Notes under the pieces: generated by a model
Told to the model about the DNA's origin: nothing
The model's input: the letters and a program-made list of their open reading frames with translations, nothing else
Databases searched by the model: none
Program-made: the position numbers and the translations under genes
Shown here: piece after piece, positions 36,548 to 48,558 of the stretch
How the letters are laid out: the number at the start of each line of letters is the position of its first letter
Numbering within the stretch: the first letter of the stretch is position 1
Assembly: GCA_034508935.3 (NCBI GenBank)
Contig: CM067443.1
Span: forward strand, 100,256,702 to 100,320,701
Direction of reading: 5' to 3'
Origin: Berghia stephanieae
Lineage: Eukaryota > Mollusca > Gastropoda > Nudibranchia > Aeolidiidae
DNA: 64,000 bases

Positions 36548-39500
36548 CTGTTTTTCAGATGAAAAAAAAGAAAGAGGGGAAATAGCATTAGCATAATAAA
36601 ACAATCCCCCTTTCAAATGGGAAGAGAGTCGATGAAATTGAATATCAATAATTGTTGTATGAAGTCAGTGACTATTCAGTAGAGGGTACAGTTCAGTGTT
36701 TTCTCTTGTAATAAAGACAAACTGTGTTAAACGTGGATGACAATGGTTCAAAACTCTAGTCCTTTCAGTTGTACATTACCCTTCTTCAATCAATGATCAC
36801 CTGGCTATAAGTACAACCAAATATTATAAGAACATTAAAAAATATGTCAAGCTGAAGACTTGCAATGCCTGATTGGAAAATTTGCTTCCCATGGCCTGCA
36901 GAAGGTGTTTCAAAAATGCATTAAGTGAGGTACATATTGTAAATACTAATATAATATATACTCTTTATTTCTTGAATGTAATACATAACAAGGTTAAAGT
37001 CAATAAAACACACTAGATCTGAAATCATCTACTTTGACAGGCCCATTTTTGTCAATTTTCATCTTTTATCTACAAATAAGTGTCATACATCATTTTTAAG
37101 CTTGAAATATGAGGATTCAGAATTTGTAAAAATTATGAGCAGGAGACGATTATGTAACTTTAAAAAAGTAGGTCAATCAACGGTGACCCCGATTAACATG
37201 GAAATGCAAAATTAAAAGAAATATTAACAATCTTAAGTGACAAATAACTCAAAATACACGTACACAGGTCCACTTTTTAAAATAAATAACAAACAGAATA
37301 TTTTTTGTACTTTGTATTGAAACTAACTTTATTATACAACAAGGGGGATAATTACATGAGACAAATAACGAAAAAATATTTTTTGTAGTATTTTAAACTT
37401 TCATTTCAACTTTGAAAAAAAAAATGGGTCCTTGTTTTCAATTGTATTGTCCAAACGGGTGACAACAACCCAGGAATAGGTGTCTGGAGGGTCCTCTTTT
37501 ACTAATCACACACTCTGCTCTGCACATATGCATAATTAAATTGTCCCGCTATTCCTTGGGAGAACTGCACGGTGAAACTCCCTCTCCTCCAGTACCTGGT
37601 ATAAAAGTAAAAGCAATATATAAAGACATAGTTGATGACAAGAGCACTGCTTTAAGCATATTTGAGTTCCACTGCTTTAAACATATTTGATTACTCTCTT
37701 GAGAAAATAAGGCTTATAATTGCGCATAAGAAAGGTGTTTTTAAGAACAAATACTCACACTTATAACTGTTGTTTGCTACACCACACAGGTTCAAGTGTC
37801 GGATATGAAATGATTTAGCATATGAATCTAATAAAAAGATATATATAAATAAGTCTAAAATCTGATTACAAATTTTTTTTCTGGAACATTTTGGCAAGTC
37901 ATACAGCATTTTTTCATTTCAACATGTAATTCAGTACTTAGTTGCTATTACGGATTTTATCCATATCGGTTAGCAAATTCACAGTTGTGGAGTAATATCT
38001 CTCAAGCCTGTGTATCTTGTATTGCAGCTAATCAAAATTTTCATACTGGATAAAATGCTTTTAGATCAGATGGTCAGATTCCAACGCTGCATCCTCCCGA
38101 AAAGCAGAGTGAATGGTGTAGTGACACAAAAATTCTGAGATAAGAGAGCGAATCAATATATTTAATATTAAATGTTTACAAAATTCAATTGATTAGCAAT
38201 TTGTGTTCTTAAACAGCTAGAAATGTTCCGATTTGTACTTACATTGAAATATTCAGCATATGTTGCCAAAGTTTACATTTATGAACTGTATATTCATCAC
38301 CAATGTCCAAGTTTACACATTTCAGAATTCCTGGTGCCCATGTAGATGGGACCCACGCAGGTGACACCAAACTTTATTTTGCTCAAAACAACTTTTTCAA
38401 AAATTTCAAGCCAAAAATCAAAGTTTAAGACACAAAACCAGAGCATGATTAATGTCTCCAATCAATTTTCAAACACTTTCTTTCATAATTAATAATAAAA
38501 TAGGATATTGAAATTTGGGGCATGGGCAGAAAATCGTACACGACATCTCCCACACGCCATTATTCACTCTAAAAACAACTAAAAATGTTAATATTTTTTG
38601 TTTTGTTAATTTTACCAGTTTCCTAGACCTAATTTTAGCATTTGTAGTTAAAAATTTCAAAGCTTGCCTGATATATAGAATTAAGTTTCCTTTGTCACAT
38701 CGGAGACACGAAAATAACGCGATTACATAATATGCAGGAAATAACTTATAAACAAAGATGGAAATAATTTTTTTTAATTTTTAAATCATACAAATTGTAG
38801 ATAATACATCAAACTTTTGTTAAAAACAAAACATAAAGTTAACTTTAAATGGAAACTATTGATTCACTTACCTCATTTGATCCATTCTAAAAACGAAAGT
38901 AAAACCTTCGTGTCTTCAAAACGCCACGTTCGCTCGGTAAAAAATCCTTTTAAAATATAAAGAAGCAAAATTTCGCCACCATTTTGCTACTACAGCTCCA
39001 GGAAGAGTTGATCTATCAAAAACAGCTACTATAATAATCACCAAATCTCAATTAGATTTTGATTTATTGTGTGGCCCATGCAGAAAATGCTTTTCCTGTC
39101 TTTATTGTGTTTTCCGCAGTATATACTCTTTATTTCTTGAATGTAATACATAACAAGGTTAAAGTCAATCTTTAAAACATCAATCATGAAAAAAATAAAA
39201 GGGATTTTGTGCTTTTGGGTTTGGGGAAAACCGATCTTATGTGTCACTGGTATTAAGGGTTGGCAATATTGTAACATGTGTGAAATCAAAGTAATCAAAT
39301 TGATTCTCCTATTCAATCAAAACTCTCATACTCATACCCATTGACTCTTGAGTTCCACAACATTGAAAAGCATAAAGGTAACATATATTACTAATTACTA
39401 ACTTAACCAGACAAAATACTTCCTTATTACCAAAGTTAAAGGAAGATAGGCAGACCACATAAAGTTCCTAGCAGATTTTAAAAATATATTATTATCTGTG

Positions 39501-39563
39501 CACTGAACATTTTCAAGCCACACAGAATGACTGAGTGCATAACAAATTACTTATAAAACTCAC
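36548..39563. other. Intron of the acidic host gene
   Basis: AT-rich, no other exon or gene recognised. A ~50-bp segment (TATATACTCTTTATTTCTTG through GGTTAAAGTCAAT) occurs at 36956 and again at 39118 in direct orientation. The intervening 2.1 kb could be an unrecognised insertion or duplication. Confidence 0.5.
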
Positions 39564-39666
39564 TGGTACATCTTGTAAAGTCTCGTTTTCACTTGAGTCA
39601 GTTATAAAACCCTCACTGCTGTCCTCACTAGAATCCTCAAAGTCATCATAATTATATGAGTTGTGC
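39564..39666 (-). CDS. Internal exon of acidic Ser-rich host protein
   Basis: Minus strand: a good acceptor (TTTTTTCCCCCACTCAG) precedes 39666 and a GTGAGT donor follows 39564. After one base completing a split codon it encodes HNSYNYDDFEDSSEDSSEGF and then ITDSSENETLQDVP. Entry phase (one base needed) and exit phase (0) match the exons at 43045-43217 and 34831-36547. The acidic, Ser-rich composition is the same. These agreements are the main evidence that the three belong to one gene. Confidence 0.75.
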
Positions 39667-39879
39667 CTGAGTGGGGGAAAAAATGTGTATAGAAGAATGA
39701 ACACTGAAATCAAGGAACTTGGTAATCTATTTTGGTTTAGACATATTTTTTATTTTCAAACACGGCAGTTTAAATTCCAAGAAAATCAATTGAAAATAAT
39801 AGAAATCCAAGCTAAACGCTGTCTCTGCTTTCTTAGTTTAAAGAGTAAGATCAGATATCAAGTTGGAGCAATGACAAAC

Positions 39880-40215
39880 ATTGACAGTAATTTAAACATC
39901 AGTTTAGCGACATCGTTATAGCAACAAACAACAGTTAAAACCGATGTTTGAAATCCGACCTTCGTCATCTCATCCAATAAAAAAAGGCCTTTTTCCCTCC
40001 CAATGAGATCGTTTGTTACCGACCAATCAAAACACAATATGTTTACTACACTACGTGGAATCAGCACTAGTTCATATGGAACCACAGCAAAGGAAGATTA
40101 TCAGTGGATGGAACTCTCAAGGGTCCATTTACCTTCCATGTTAACTACCTGTCTGAAGTCAGTGATAGAGGTTAACTAATATCAGGGAATGCTGGGGGCA
40201 TTGTTGGATATTTAT
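39880..40215 (+). mobile_element. Tigger/pogo-like element, left half
   Basis: Homologous to 1580-1920: the CGATATCGTTATAAC-like start, CCAATGAGATTGC/CCAATGAGATCG, GGAACCACTGCAAAAGAAG-like and CTCAAGGGTC blocks occur in the same order. The outer TIR is not clear here. The element continues at 41403 after ~1.2 kb of later insertions. It lies in the intron between 39666 and 43045. Confidence 0.6.
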
Positions 40216-40238
40216 GGTCTTATATATTATAATATACA

Positions 40239-40944
40239 CAGGTCCTGGCCGTCTCAGAGCAAAGCATTGAATGGATTGATTTAACCTTGTAAAGACCCTT
40301 GTAAGGAAGATTCGATGCATTTGGAAAGTCTGGCATGCGATAGAAAATCATCGCATAGGAAATTGGCATACCAGCTATTTCTGTCTCGATGATTTACAAG
40401 AAGCATGACCTTGACCTAGAGGCTCCAACCCTTCCGCATTTTGCGGGATAATTTCACTTAATTGGTATAGATTCCACATTCAAGGCAAAAATTCCGCTTT
40501 TCACCTTTCCAATCGAGGAAAAAAAAAAAAAATCTAGTGAAAAAAAGTGAGCTGTGGCTTATTTCGTCGGCATCCCCTATGGTCAATCAACACACATTTT
40601 GTGTGTCTGATTAGTCCCTTCAAAATGCGTGCTGCTGATGTCGGATAATATTATGAGGGGGGTTGACCGAAGTATTATTATTATTATAATGGTGACTCCA
40701 ATTTGTGAGGTCAATGACCTTGGTAATATTATATGTTGGCTTCAATCGGTAATAATATTATTGAGTACGGTCAGCTTCTTTCCCTATTTAATTTTAGCCC
40801 TCTGTGTGTGTGTGCGCGCGCCTGTACCGGCACGCGCGTTTGTTTGATTAGGTGTGTATGTGTGTGTGTGGGGGGGGGGGGGGGGGAGTCCTAACAAGGT
40901 TAAATCCATCCATTCAATGCTTAGCCTGAGACGGCCAGGACCTG
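40239..40944. mobile_element. 706-bp element with ~50-bp terminal inverted repeats
   Basis: Left end CAGGTCCTGGCCGTCTCAG followed by AGCATTGAATGGATTGATTTA and ACCTTGT. The complement of the right end reads CAGGTCCTGGCCGTCTCAG followed by a nearly identical continuation, so the inverted repeats are about 50 bp. No target duplication could be matched. The interior has no coding sequence and includes a (GT)n/poly-G tract at 40800-40886. It lies inside the Tigger-like element. Confidence 0.75.
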
Positions 40945-41402
40945 CATGTTCTCTATTATTATTTGACCCCATTCTTAGTCTTTACACAATCTGTACATTT
41001 TTACACATTTCATATTTTACCATTTGAGTTCTTTTGGATTGTCTATTACTATTACTATTACATTTTCTGTTGCAAAGCATGTCATAGTCAATAACAGTAA
41101 GTTGATTCCGCTTTTTTAAATCTCAAATTCCGAGTTTTATGTATTCTGATTCCTCTTTGGGGCTATTGGGGGTAGGAGCCTCTGATGACCACTACAGGGA
41201 CCTCTACTTCTCTGGTTAATTCAACACGACCAAGCAACGACTGCGGATTGCGCAAGATATGAAGGGCCATACTTTTTCTAGATTGTTTTGCTTTGTTCAC
41301 ATGCGCTTTTTCTCATTTGGTTACACTCCGGTTAAGTTGATTTTCGGATAAGTCGATTTCCCACCGGTTCCCTGGACATCGTCTTATCCGGAGTCTACTG
41401 TA
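40945..41402. other. Further insertion sequence ending in a pogo-type terminus
   Basis: No gene. On the complement, TACAGTAGACTCCGGATAAG ends at 41401, a pogo/Tigger-type terminal repeat with a TA. Its partner end was not found. After it the interrupted Tigger-like element resumes. Confidence 0.45.
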
Positions 41403-41875
41403 TATCATAAGATGTAAATCTACTAATTTTAAGTGCTTGTAAATTTCCGGTATTCAAATCACATCCTCAGCATCGCATAGGTTTTAATTAATATGTATTA
41501 AAAGTAGATGTGAGCATCTGTGTTCTTGTGCGATATTATTATCATATTGGCATGAAATTTTCTTGATTTATTCCTAGTTTTGTTAAATCGCATTGGAGCA
41601 CTGTTTACGATGAAAACAATGACAATACACATTGGAGAGTAAAAGCGTAACTGGTATGATGCCCTTTGTAAACAGGAGAAATACACATTCTACCGTCATT
41701 AGGACGTGTCTTCTCTCAGGCACTGGTCCGAGCATTGCACTGTATGTATTCGCGGGTCTCACCAAGCCCCCTTTTTACGCCACCTTGAAAAACCGGAATA
41801 AACCCCTGGATAATGACATATTTTTCCTGTCCCAGGCAATGTCGTCATTCAGGGGTTGCATTGTACAGTGCAACA
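41403..41875 (+). mobile_element. Tigger/pogo-like element, right half
   Basis: Homologous to 2060-2555 (AAGATGTAAATCTACTAATT, AATACACATTGGAGAGTAAA, ACCCCTGGATAATGACATA). Ends in a degenerate TIR (GGGGTTGCATTGTACAGTGC). Confidence 0.65.
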
Positions 41876-42254
41876 CGCATTCGACGAACTACATGGGACA
41901 GCCCGAAAATATAGCTGAATCCGTGTTTTGACAAATACATGAACACGGCTGTAAGACATGAGACACAAACTGTGATATAGCCTACCGTACAGGTATTGAT
42001 GCTATGCACTTAGTTAAAATATTCAAAGCATCTGCCAGCACACAAAACTATGTGTAACCTTAAATGTTTCTAGATAGTCTGATTGATAAAATTTAGTGAG
42101 AACTACTCATAAAAATGGCTGGTGAAAGAGCTGAGTGACGTCAACTTCATTCCTTCTATATGATCTCAATGTTTGCGCATCCTGGTCTCGTAGATTCATA
42201 TTCATACACTTTTGTTGGCAAAATAATGAATATCATTCACTCCTGATTACTCGC

Positions 42255-43010
42255 TTAGACAAACAAAACACACACCACCATACAAAATGGCACATGGGAT
42301 AAAATGGTAAGACGGGGAGGAAGCAGTAAAAATGGAGGGGGGGGGGGGGGGGGGGTCATTTGTCTACATACACACAGAACCTATGTAAAACTATAACCTG
42401 TGTCCATGGCTATCTGTGCTTGTCATAGGCGATTGAAAAATAGGCATGGCACTGTCAGGTGTTGCAATGCAATTCCCTCATCAGAGTGTCAACAAACCAT
42501 ATTGTGATAAATGCTCACATGTGAGTCTTATTGTTTCGGGTCAGGCCAGCACTTAATTAAAATGGATATGCCTGAGACTGACCAAAAAAGGATGTCCATT
42601 ACAATTACAAGACGGTGATCACAGGTTTTTAAAAAATATGAAAAGTGAGTTGTTAGTGGTGAAAATTTATTCCATTGGTTGAGCTCTTGAATACAACTTT
42701 TTTTTTCTTCGTCTTGTAATATGACTTGTTTTTTATTTTGGTGGTCAGTTTCCGGCTATGAGTTCACAAAGGTTTTAGCACAACGCAACTTGCTCTGCTC
42801 TCTGCTCTCTCTCTCTCTCTCTCTTAAGGGCCAGGACTGCCAGTGTGTTGGCCCTAAGTCTCAGTATTAGTTGAAACTGTGAAACTGTTCATGGATGCCG
42901 TGAAAAATTTACCCAGACAATGAAGGACATAACTTGGGAATTCTGTCCTTGTTCATTGAACCTGTGAATTTGCCAAATGCGTGGTTAACGATTGCATGTT
43001 GCACTGTAAT
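42255..43010 (+). repeat. ~740-bp dispersed repeat, copy 2
   Basis: Second copy of the repeat at 33955-34690, with a poly-G tract (about 42338-42354) and a CT microsatellite (about 42797-42823) inside. Non-coding. Confidence 0.65.
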
Positions 43011-43044
43011 TTTATTTTTAATATTAATATAAAACTATGCTCAC

Positions 43045-43217
43045 ACTTTGGTAAAATTGTTGATTGTCTTTCTTGGTGAAATTAAAGAAAGTTTTTCCTT
43101 AGATGACTGAGAAGGAATGGCATCCCAAATTTCATTTCTGGATGGTAGGACAAAGCCTCTACGTTCAGATTTCTTTCGGAGTCTTTGAGAACTTCTTTGT
43201 GTCACTCCATCTGTGTT
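43045..43217 (-). CDS. Internal exon of acidic Ser-rich host protein
   Basis: Minus strand: acceptor TTTTCTTTTTTCAG precedes 43217, and a GTGAGC donor follows 43045. Encodes NTDGVTQRSSQRLRKKSERR, GFVLPSRNEIWDAIPSQSS and KEKLSLISPRKTINNFTKV (last codon split). The RxRxKK-type basic cluster could be a nuclear localisation signal. Splice phase agrees with the exon at 39666. Upstream exons were not found in the window; the LTR-element fossil begins about 0.5 kb upstream. Gene identity unknown. Confidence 0.7.
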
Positions 43218-43743
43218 CTGAAAAAAGAAAATTGTAATATATTGCATTACGAATGACAGTTAAAGACATTGTGAAAAAAAAAAAAGGAAAATTAAAAATC
43301 TACTCATATTATAATTATAAGCTTTTATGTCTCACAAATTGTGCCACTTTAATAATCTAATACACAAGTAAAACAATAACAACATTGGAATTCGGATACA
43401 ACAGGGATACAGAGAGTACTGTTGTAGCTTAGTCCTGATATATCCATACATACAGTATTGTGAAATCACTATCTTTTTTCTAAATAAACTGGCCTTTTCA
43501 TGACCACAGCCGTTGAATGATGATCGACACGGACGATTTCGCGAGGAATGAATCATGAAAATTAAAGAAATAATTTCAAACATAACTTGAAATTCATCCA
43601 AGTCCAAGGATTGTCTGTATCGAATGTTTTTTTAAATAGAAAACAAATGCACCTTCAAATCTAAACTGCTTTTGATTTTGATGGTAGGTGTTAATTTTTT
43701 TTTTTCGTTTTCCATCTGATTGTGTGGTTGACAATTGACAACT
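43218..43743. other. Non-coding stretch between host exon and LTR fossil
   Basis: AT-rich, probably intron or 5' flank of the minus-strand gene. Nothing recognised. Confidence 0.5.
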
Positions 43744-43859
43744 GTGATTTGTTAATTGAAGTGCAGGCAATTTTTGGGACTCTGTGCTAAAGCGTGTAAA
43801 ACGATAATTGAACTGAAGAGAGATAATTGTGTTGTAAAGTCATAAAGGTGAAGGGTTGG

Positions 43860-46020
43860 ATAGATTGGAGAAGTTGTGTTTTATTAACGGTTTTCTTGAA
43901 ACGATATCGAGTGAACTTCAGCAAGTAGAAAATGTATTTCAGATGTCTATGGCGGATCTGCTTAATAAAGCTGGAATTCTTACTGCCAACAAAGGGTGTG
44001 TTGCAGCAGCAGTGAGAACCATTACCCGCACAAGAAGCTTAGGTGAGCAGACAAAACCGTTTAGTGGTTGTTTCCGTTGCGGTGGGCCACACATGAAAAA
44101 GAACTGTGACCAAAATGTGACAGAAGTACAGTGCTATAGGTGTAACAAAAAAGGGCATTTAGCGAATCGTTGCGCAAGTCTGAGTACACGATGGGTACAG
44201 GGAAACAAAGTGGGGGTCACTGGTGCGCCAGCAGTTACCCCAGTTACACAGGGGTGCACTCTCTCCCAGTAATAATAATTCATGCAGACAAATGGAAAGG
44301 AGTACAGGTAATGGTAGATACAGGCTGCATGACGACAGTGGTTAGTTCGAAGTTGGTTGGAGCTGGACAAGAGACTATATATTTGCGTTTGACGGGTCGC
44401 GGGTGGCGTGTTATGGTGAACAAGATGTACGATTGGAAGTAGAAGGGATAATGGTGTTGGTGTAAGCAATTGTATCAGATTCTATATTTGGTGACGTGAA
44501 GGTTATCATTGGAATGGATGTTATTGATGAGTTGGGCGGTGTGACAATCAGAAGTGGAAAGATTGAATTTGGTAACAGCTGCAGTGCAGTTCTTGTGAGC
44601 AAAAATACAGTGAGTGAAAATGTATCAAATGACAATAAAATTGATGAATGCGGAGACAGGGTTGTGAAAGCTAGCGAGTGTGTTCCTAGAGAAGAGGAAA
44701 AAGTTGACGGGAAATTGATGGATGAGGTGATTTTACAGCAATATTTGATGGAAGGCACTGGATAGTGCAAAGACATGGAAAACAGAGCCACTCGTATTTG
44801 AAAATTCGGTTGAATGTTATGATTGGAATTTAAAAGATACAGTTAAGGATGGCTTAAGGAAGTGGATAGATGGATAGAGGAAGTATTCTGATGCCATGGA
44901 ATAAAAAAGTTAAATCGGGAGTGATTCCTTTAATGGCTGTTGTCCAACCGACGAAGAACAAGGTCAGGCCAGTCTTGGATTTCAGGGAGTTGAATAAGCA
45001 TGTCAACTGTCACACGGGTGATGATTTTACGGATATATGTATCAAGACGTTGTGAGAGTGGAGACAGAGCAGAGCTGAGACGATTGTAGACTCAAGTCAG
45101 CATATCTCCAGATAAGATTTGCAGAAGATCTTTGGGCTACCAGTTGGTAAACTGCAAGGGTACAACTTACTGCCTCACACAGTTGGGGTTCAGCTTGAGT
45201 TTCGCCCGCACCACGGATAATGTCAAAAATTCTAAAGACAATATTGGGGAAAACTGGTGAAGTGAAACGTACAACAATATCATATGTTGATGACATTCTT
45301 TTAGATGAAAATAGCATGTCGGCAAATGCGTGATTACTCAATTGAAAGAATGGGGGCTAGTAACCAAGCCGCCAGGGTCATTAACTGGTGGGGCTGCACT
45401 AGGATTGCGCATATCGAAAATGGGAGGTTAATGTTTTCACAGGGGAATGAAGTGCCGGAGAGTGTACCTGATAGTATTGACAAAAGAGAGCTGTTCTCAA
45501 TATGTGGAAAACTAATCGGCCATTATCTGATTGCTGGGTGGCTTCGTGTGGCATGTAGATTTATCAAAAGAGTAGCTGGGGGAATGAAATGGAGTGATGG
45601 AGTCAACAAAAGAGCAATCGAGATGCTAAAGGATGTGTTGCGAAGAGTGAAGGATGATGATCCCGTGAGAGGAATATGGCGAGTTTTGAGGTCAGAGATG
45701 GGAATTGTATGGTGTGATGCAAGCAATATTGCCTTTGGTTGTTTATTAGAAATTGGAGATAAAGTGGTAGAGGACGCAGTGTGGTTGCGAAAAACAGACG
45801 ATTTCAAACACATCAATTTAGCTGAATTGGAGGCAGTAATGAAGGGGTCCATCTGGCACTGAAGTGGGGAGTGACACGTGTCACAATAATGACAGACTCA
45901 GCAACAGTGAAAGGATGTGTGCAGACTGTGTTGACGGGTGAGAAAAGGGTGAAGACGAAGGGAGTGGCTGAGTTACTCGTCAAAAGACGTTTAGGGATTT
46001 TGAAGAGTTTAATACATGAA
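43860..46020 (+). pseudogene. LTR fossil: Gag knuckles, protease, RT and RNase H region
   Basis: Two CCHC knuckles (CFRCGGPHMKKNC and CYRCNKKGHLANRC) near 44070-44175, an aspartic-protease-like DTGCMTTVVSS near 44320, reverse-transcriptase segments (RPVLDFRELNKHV near 44965; YVDDIL near 45285) and an RNase H-like region (WCDASNIAFGCLLEIGD near 45710). This is a decayed gag-pol region with many breaks. Only family and order can be claimed. Confidence 0.75.
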
Positions 46021-46749
46021 CATAGCTCCCAACCGTTCCGTTAAAAACGGATTTGTTCCGTATTTGACTTCCTGAGTCCGTAAGTCCTTATTTTTAGCTT
46101 AAAATCCTTATTTTGTAATTTTTGACTAATTTGTGGTAAAAAAGCCATGTGAGCCTAATGAATTATTATTATTGATCCATTATTATTACTATTACTACTA
46201 CTATTATTGTTATTATCATTATTATTGGTGTCCAGTGAGAGCATAATCTCCATTTGTGTAGCTCTTTAATTTGAATTTTTTTTTTTTTTTTTTTTTTAGA
46301 CCCAGGCCATACTATCTAATGACCCTCTTAATTAGTAAAAATTGTATTTGTTAGGTTAATTATTATGTGTTTAGTAGTAGTAGCAGTAGGAAGGCTTTGG
46401 CATTAAATGCTTCTGTATCGTACGTTACGATAATAATATAATTTTTTTTTAATATAAATGAAATAATGGTTGAAATATTAATGTTGCCTAACGCGTTCAT
46501 GGAGGGTGGGGGGTTAATTGGGCAGTTGGTCAGTTAGAGGTTATATTGGGTTGGTGGGTTGTAATAAATTGTTATTTTTTTTTTTAGATGATTTAAATTA
46601 ACAATTAAATAGCTGTTCATGGTTGGATGTGGAGAGTAGATAAAATGTGTTGCGATTGGTGGATGACAGAGATCCTGTACCAATCGGTTTATTGATGATT
46701 CAGGGCTGTTTGTAATGTTGTTTAGATAAATTGTCTGGGACTGACAGAG

Positions 46750-48475
46750 GTTTAGTAGGGGGGGGGGGGGGGTGTTGGATTCTGAGGGTTTTGATTGGTG
46801 GGAGTTGAAAGGCTGCAGCCTATCAGCTGATCGGAATATTCGAACTTCTGTAATATGGGGTTATTGTGGAAATGAGTTTAGGTTTAGGTTTTAGGTTGGA
46901 TGGGGGGGGGGGGGGGGGGGGGGGGGGAGGTTTCTGAATTGCTTCTGTTGTTGGGATGGTGAATACACGGGTCAAACGTCTTGTGGGTTTATTAATTGTT
47001 GTGGTCGGTTGATGTTCTTGGGCTATTGCTAAATTATGGGAGTAGATTGGAACTGGTGATGAAGGTGGTTATGCTTTTAAAAGGAAAACTTTTGATTAAT
47101 TTGTTAGTAACCTATTCCTTGCTCCCTTAGGAGTCCAAGGGTGGCCACCCACTTTCCCGCTCTCTAGCGAGCGTCATTCGCTGCTTCAACTACTGTGCAC
47201 GTGGTCTTTCCCTATGCAGCATTGGTTATTTTATTATTCTATGAATATAGTTAATTTTTCGATAAGGTTAGAATCGTGGGGGGGGGGGGGGGGGGGGGGG
47301 GGGCAGTTGTGACTGTGGGTGTACATGGTGTACGTTTTAATATTATAAATATTCTTCTTTCCGAGTCGGCCCCGACTGATCTCATCTGCATACATGTGGT
47401 CCACGGCAGTCTAGACGCCGCAGCGCAATTGTTTCAGCCGCGCTTCAGGCGGGTTGGGCGGGACTAGACCCCTCCGGCATGCTGCGCGGCACACACATTG
47501 CCCGCGCCGTCCCTGCCGTGGGCCGTTGCGCCGAGTTCGCCGGGGCCGCATCGGAAAAAAAAAAACAAAAAAAAAAAAAAAAAACAAAAAAAAAAAAAAA
47601 AAAAAAAAGGGGGGGATTATATCTACTAAACACTTGTGTCACGTCCTTTCCTTGGAGGTTTGTTATTGTTATTTTGTTGAGTTTAGTATAAGTGGGAATT
47701 TTTAGGTGGGGGGGGGGGGGGATGTTGTTTTGTATGTTAGTATTAGTATCATTAATTATTAGATGGTTTTATCTGCCACATGATCTTTTAGAGCCGAAAT
47801 AGGGTCTGTGTTCTCTACTCTAGCTATAGTTTTGCAATCAGATAAATAAAAATACAAAAAGGGTGGTACTCTGCATTTTTCCTTGGCGAGATCTTCTGTC
47901 GTTTATGTTGGTATTCTTTTCCGTCTCCGTTTGTATCAGGGTGATGGGAAGGGGGCTGTCTGTGTTATCTATCTAGATGTGGGGTAGGATTGGATGTACT
48001 GTGTGGGGGAGGGGGGGGGGGGGGGGTGGGGTAGAAACAAAGGAAAAGGTTAGAATTAGTTATATACAGAATGGTTCTGATTATATTATTCCGGAGGCCG
48101 AAGAGTTAGGAGAAGGATGATCGATTCATCGGGTTGTGTATCATTATCAATGCTGAGAGAGAAAGGGGGGGGGGGGGGGGGGTAAGAATAGACATGGACG
48201 CACCTCGTTGTTTGTAACTAGGTTGTTTGGCAGTGAAGTTGGTGAAAAAGTTATGGCTATATCAGTGTGGTAGAGGGGGCGAAAGGGGAAGTTAATATAT
48301 AAAAGGATAATACTACAGCAAAAGTAAGGGAAGGAGGAATAACTAAATACTAGGGGAAGGAATATATAATAGTAAGTGATCAGTCAGGTAAATGATCGAT
48401 AATAGAGGTGTAAATAATATATGTATAAATAAAGTTTGTAAAGCTAAATAGGGGGGGGGGGGGGGGGGGGGGCGG
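46750..48475. repeat. Cluster of long poly-G tracts
   Basis: At least seven runs of 12 or more G on the plus strand, at about 46760, 46903, 47278, 47709, 48008, 48168 and 48451. All are on the same strand and spaced 150-450 bp, in otherwise GT/AT-rich DNA with no gene. They can form G-quadruplexes and are typical slippage/assembly trouble spots; their lengths should be treated as uncertain. Confidence 0.85.
47360..47610 (+). other. GC-rich island ending in an A-rich tract
   Basis: About 190 bp of high-GC sequence (from TCGGCCCCGACTGATC to GCCGGGGCCGCATCGG) in an AT/GT-rich region, followed by about 50 bp of A with a few C, then G. This resembles a retroposed RNA with a poly-A tail. No tRNA A/B boxes, snRNA or coding pattern was recognised. 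Confidence 0.45.
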
Positions 48476-48558
48476 AGGGGAGGGGTAGGGTCAGGTTGTG
48501 GGTGTGGTGCAGAGAGTTGAAATGTCTCGGTGGAAGGTCATCTATCTGAATTGTGCTA

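Noticed and set aside
47445-47705. Lys- and Phe-rich open frames
   Set aside because: Produced by the A-rich tract after the GC-rich island; no conserved protein pattern.
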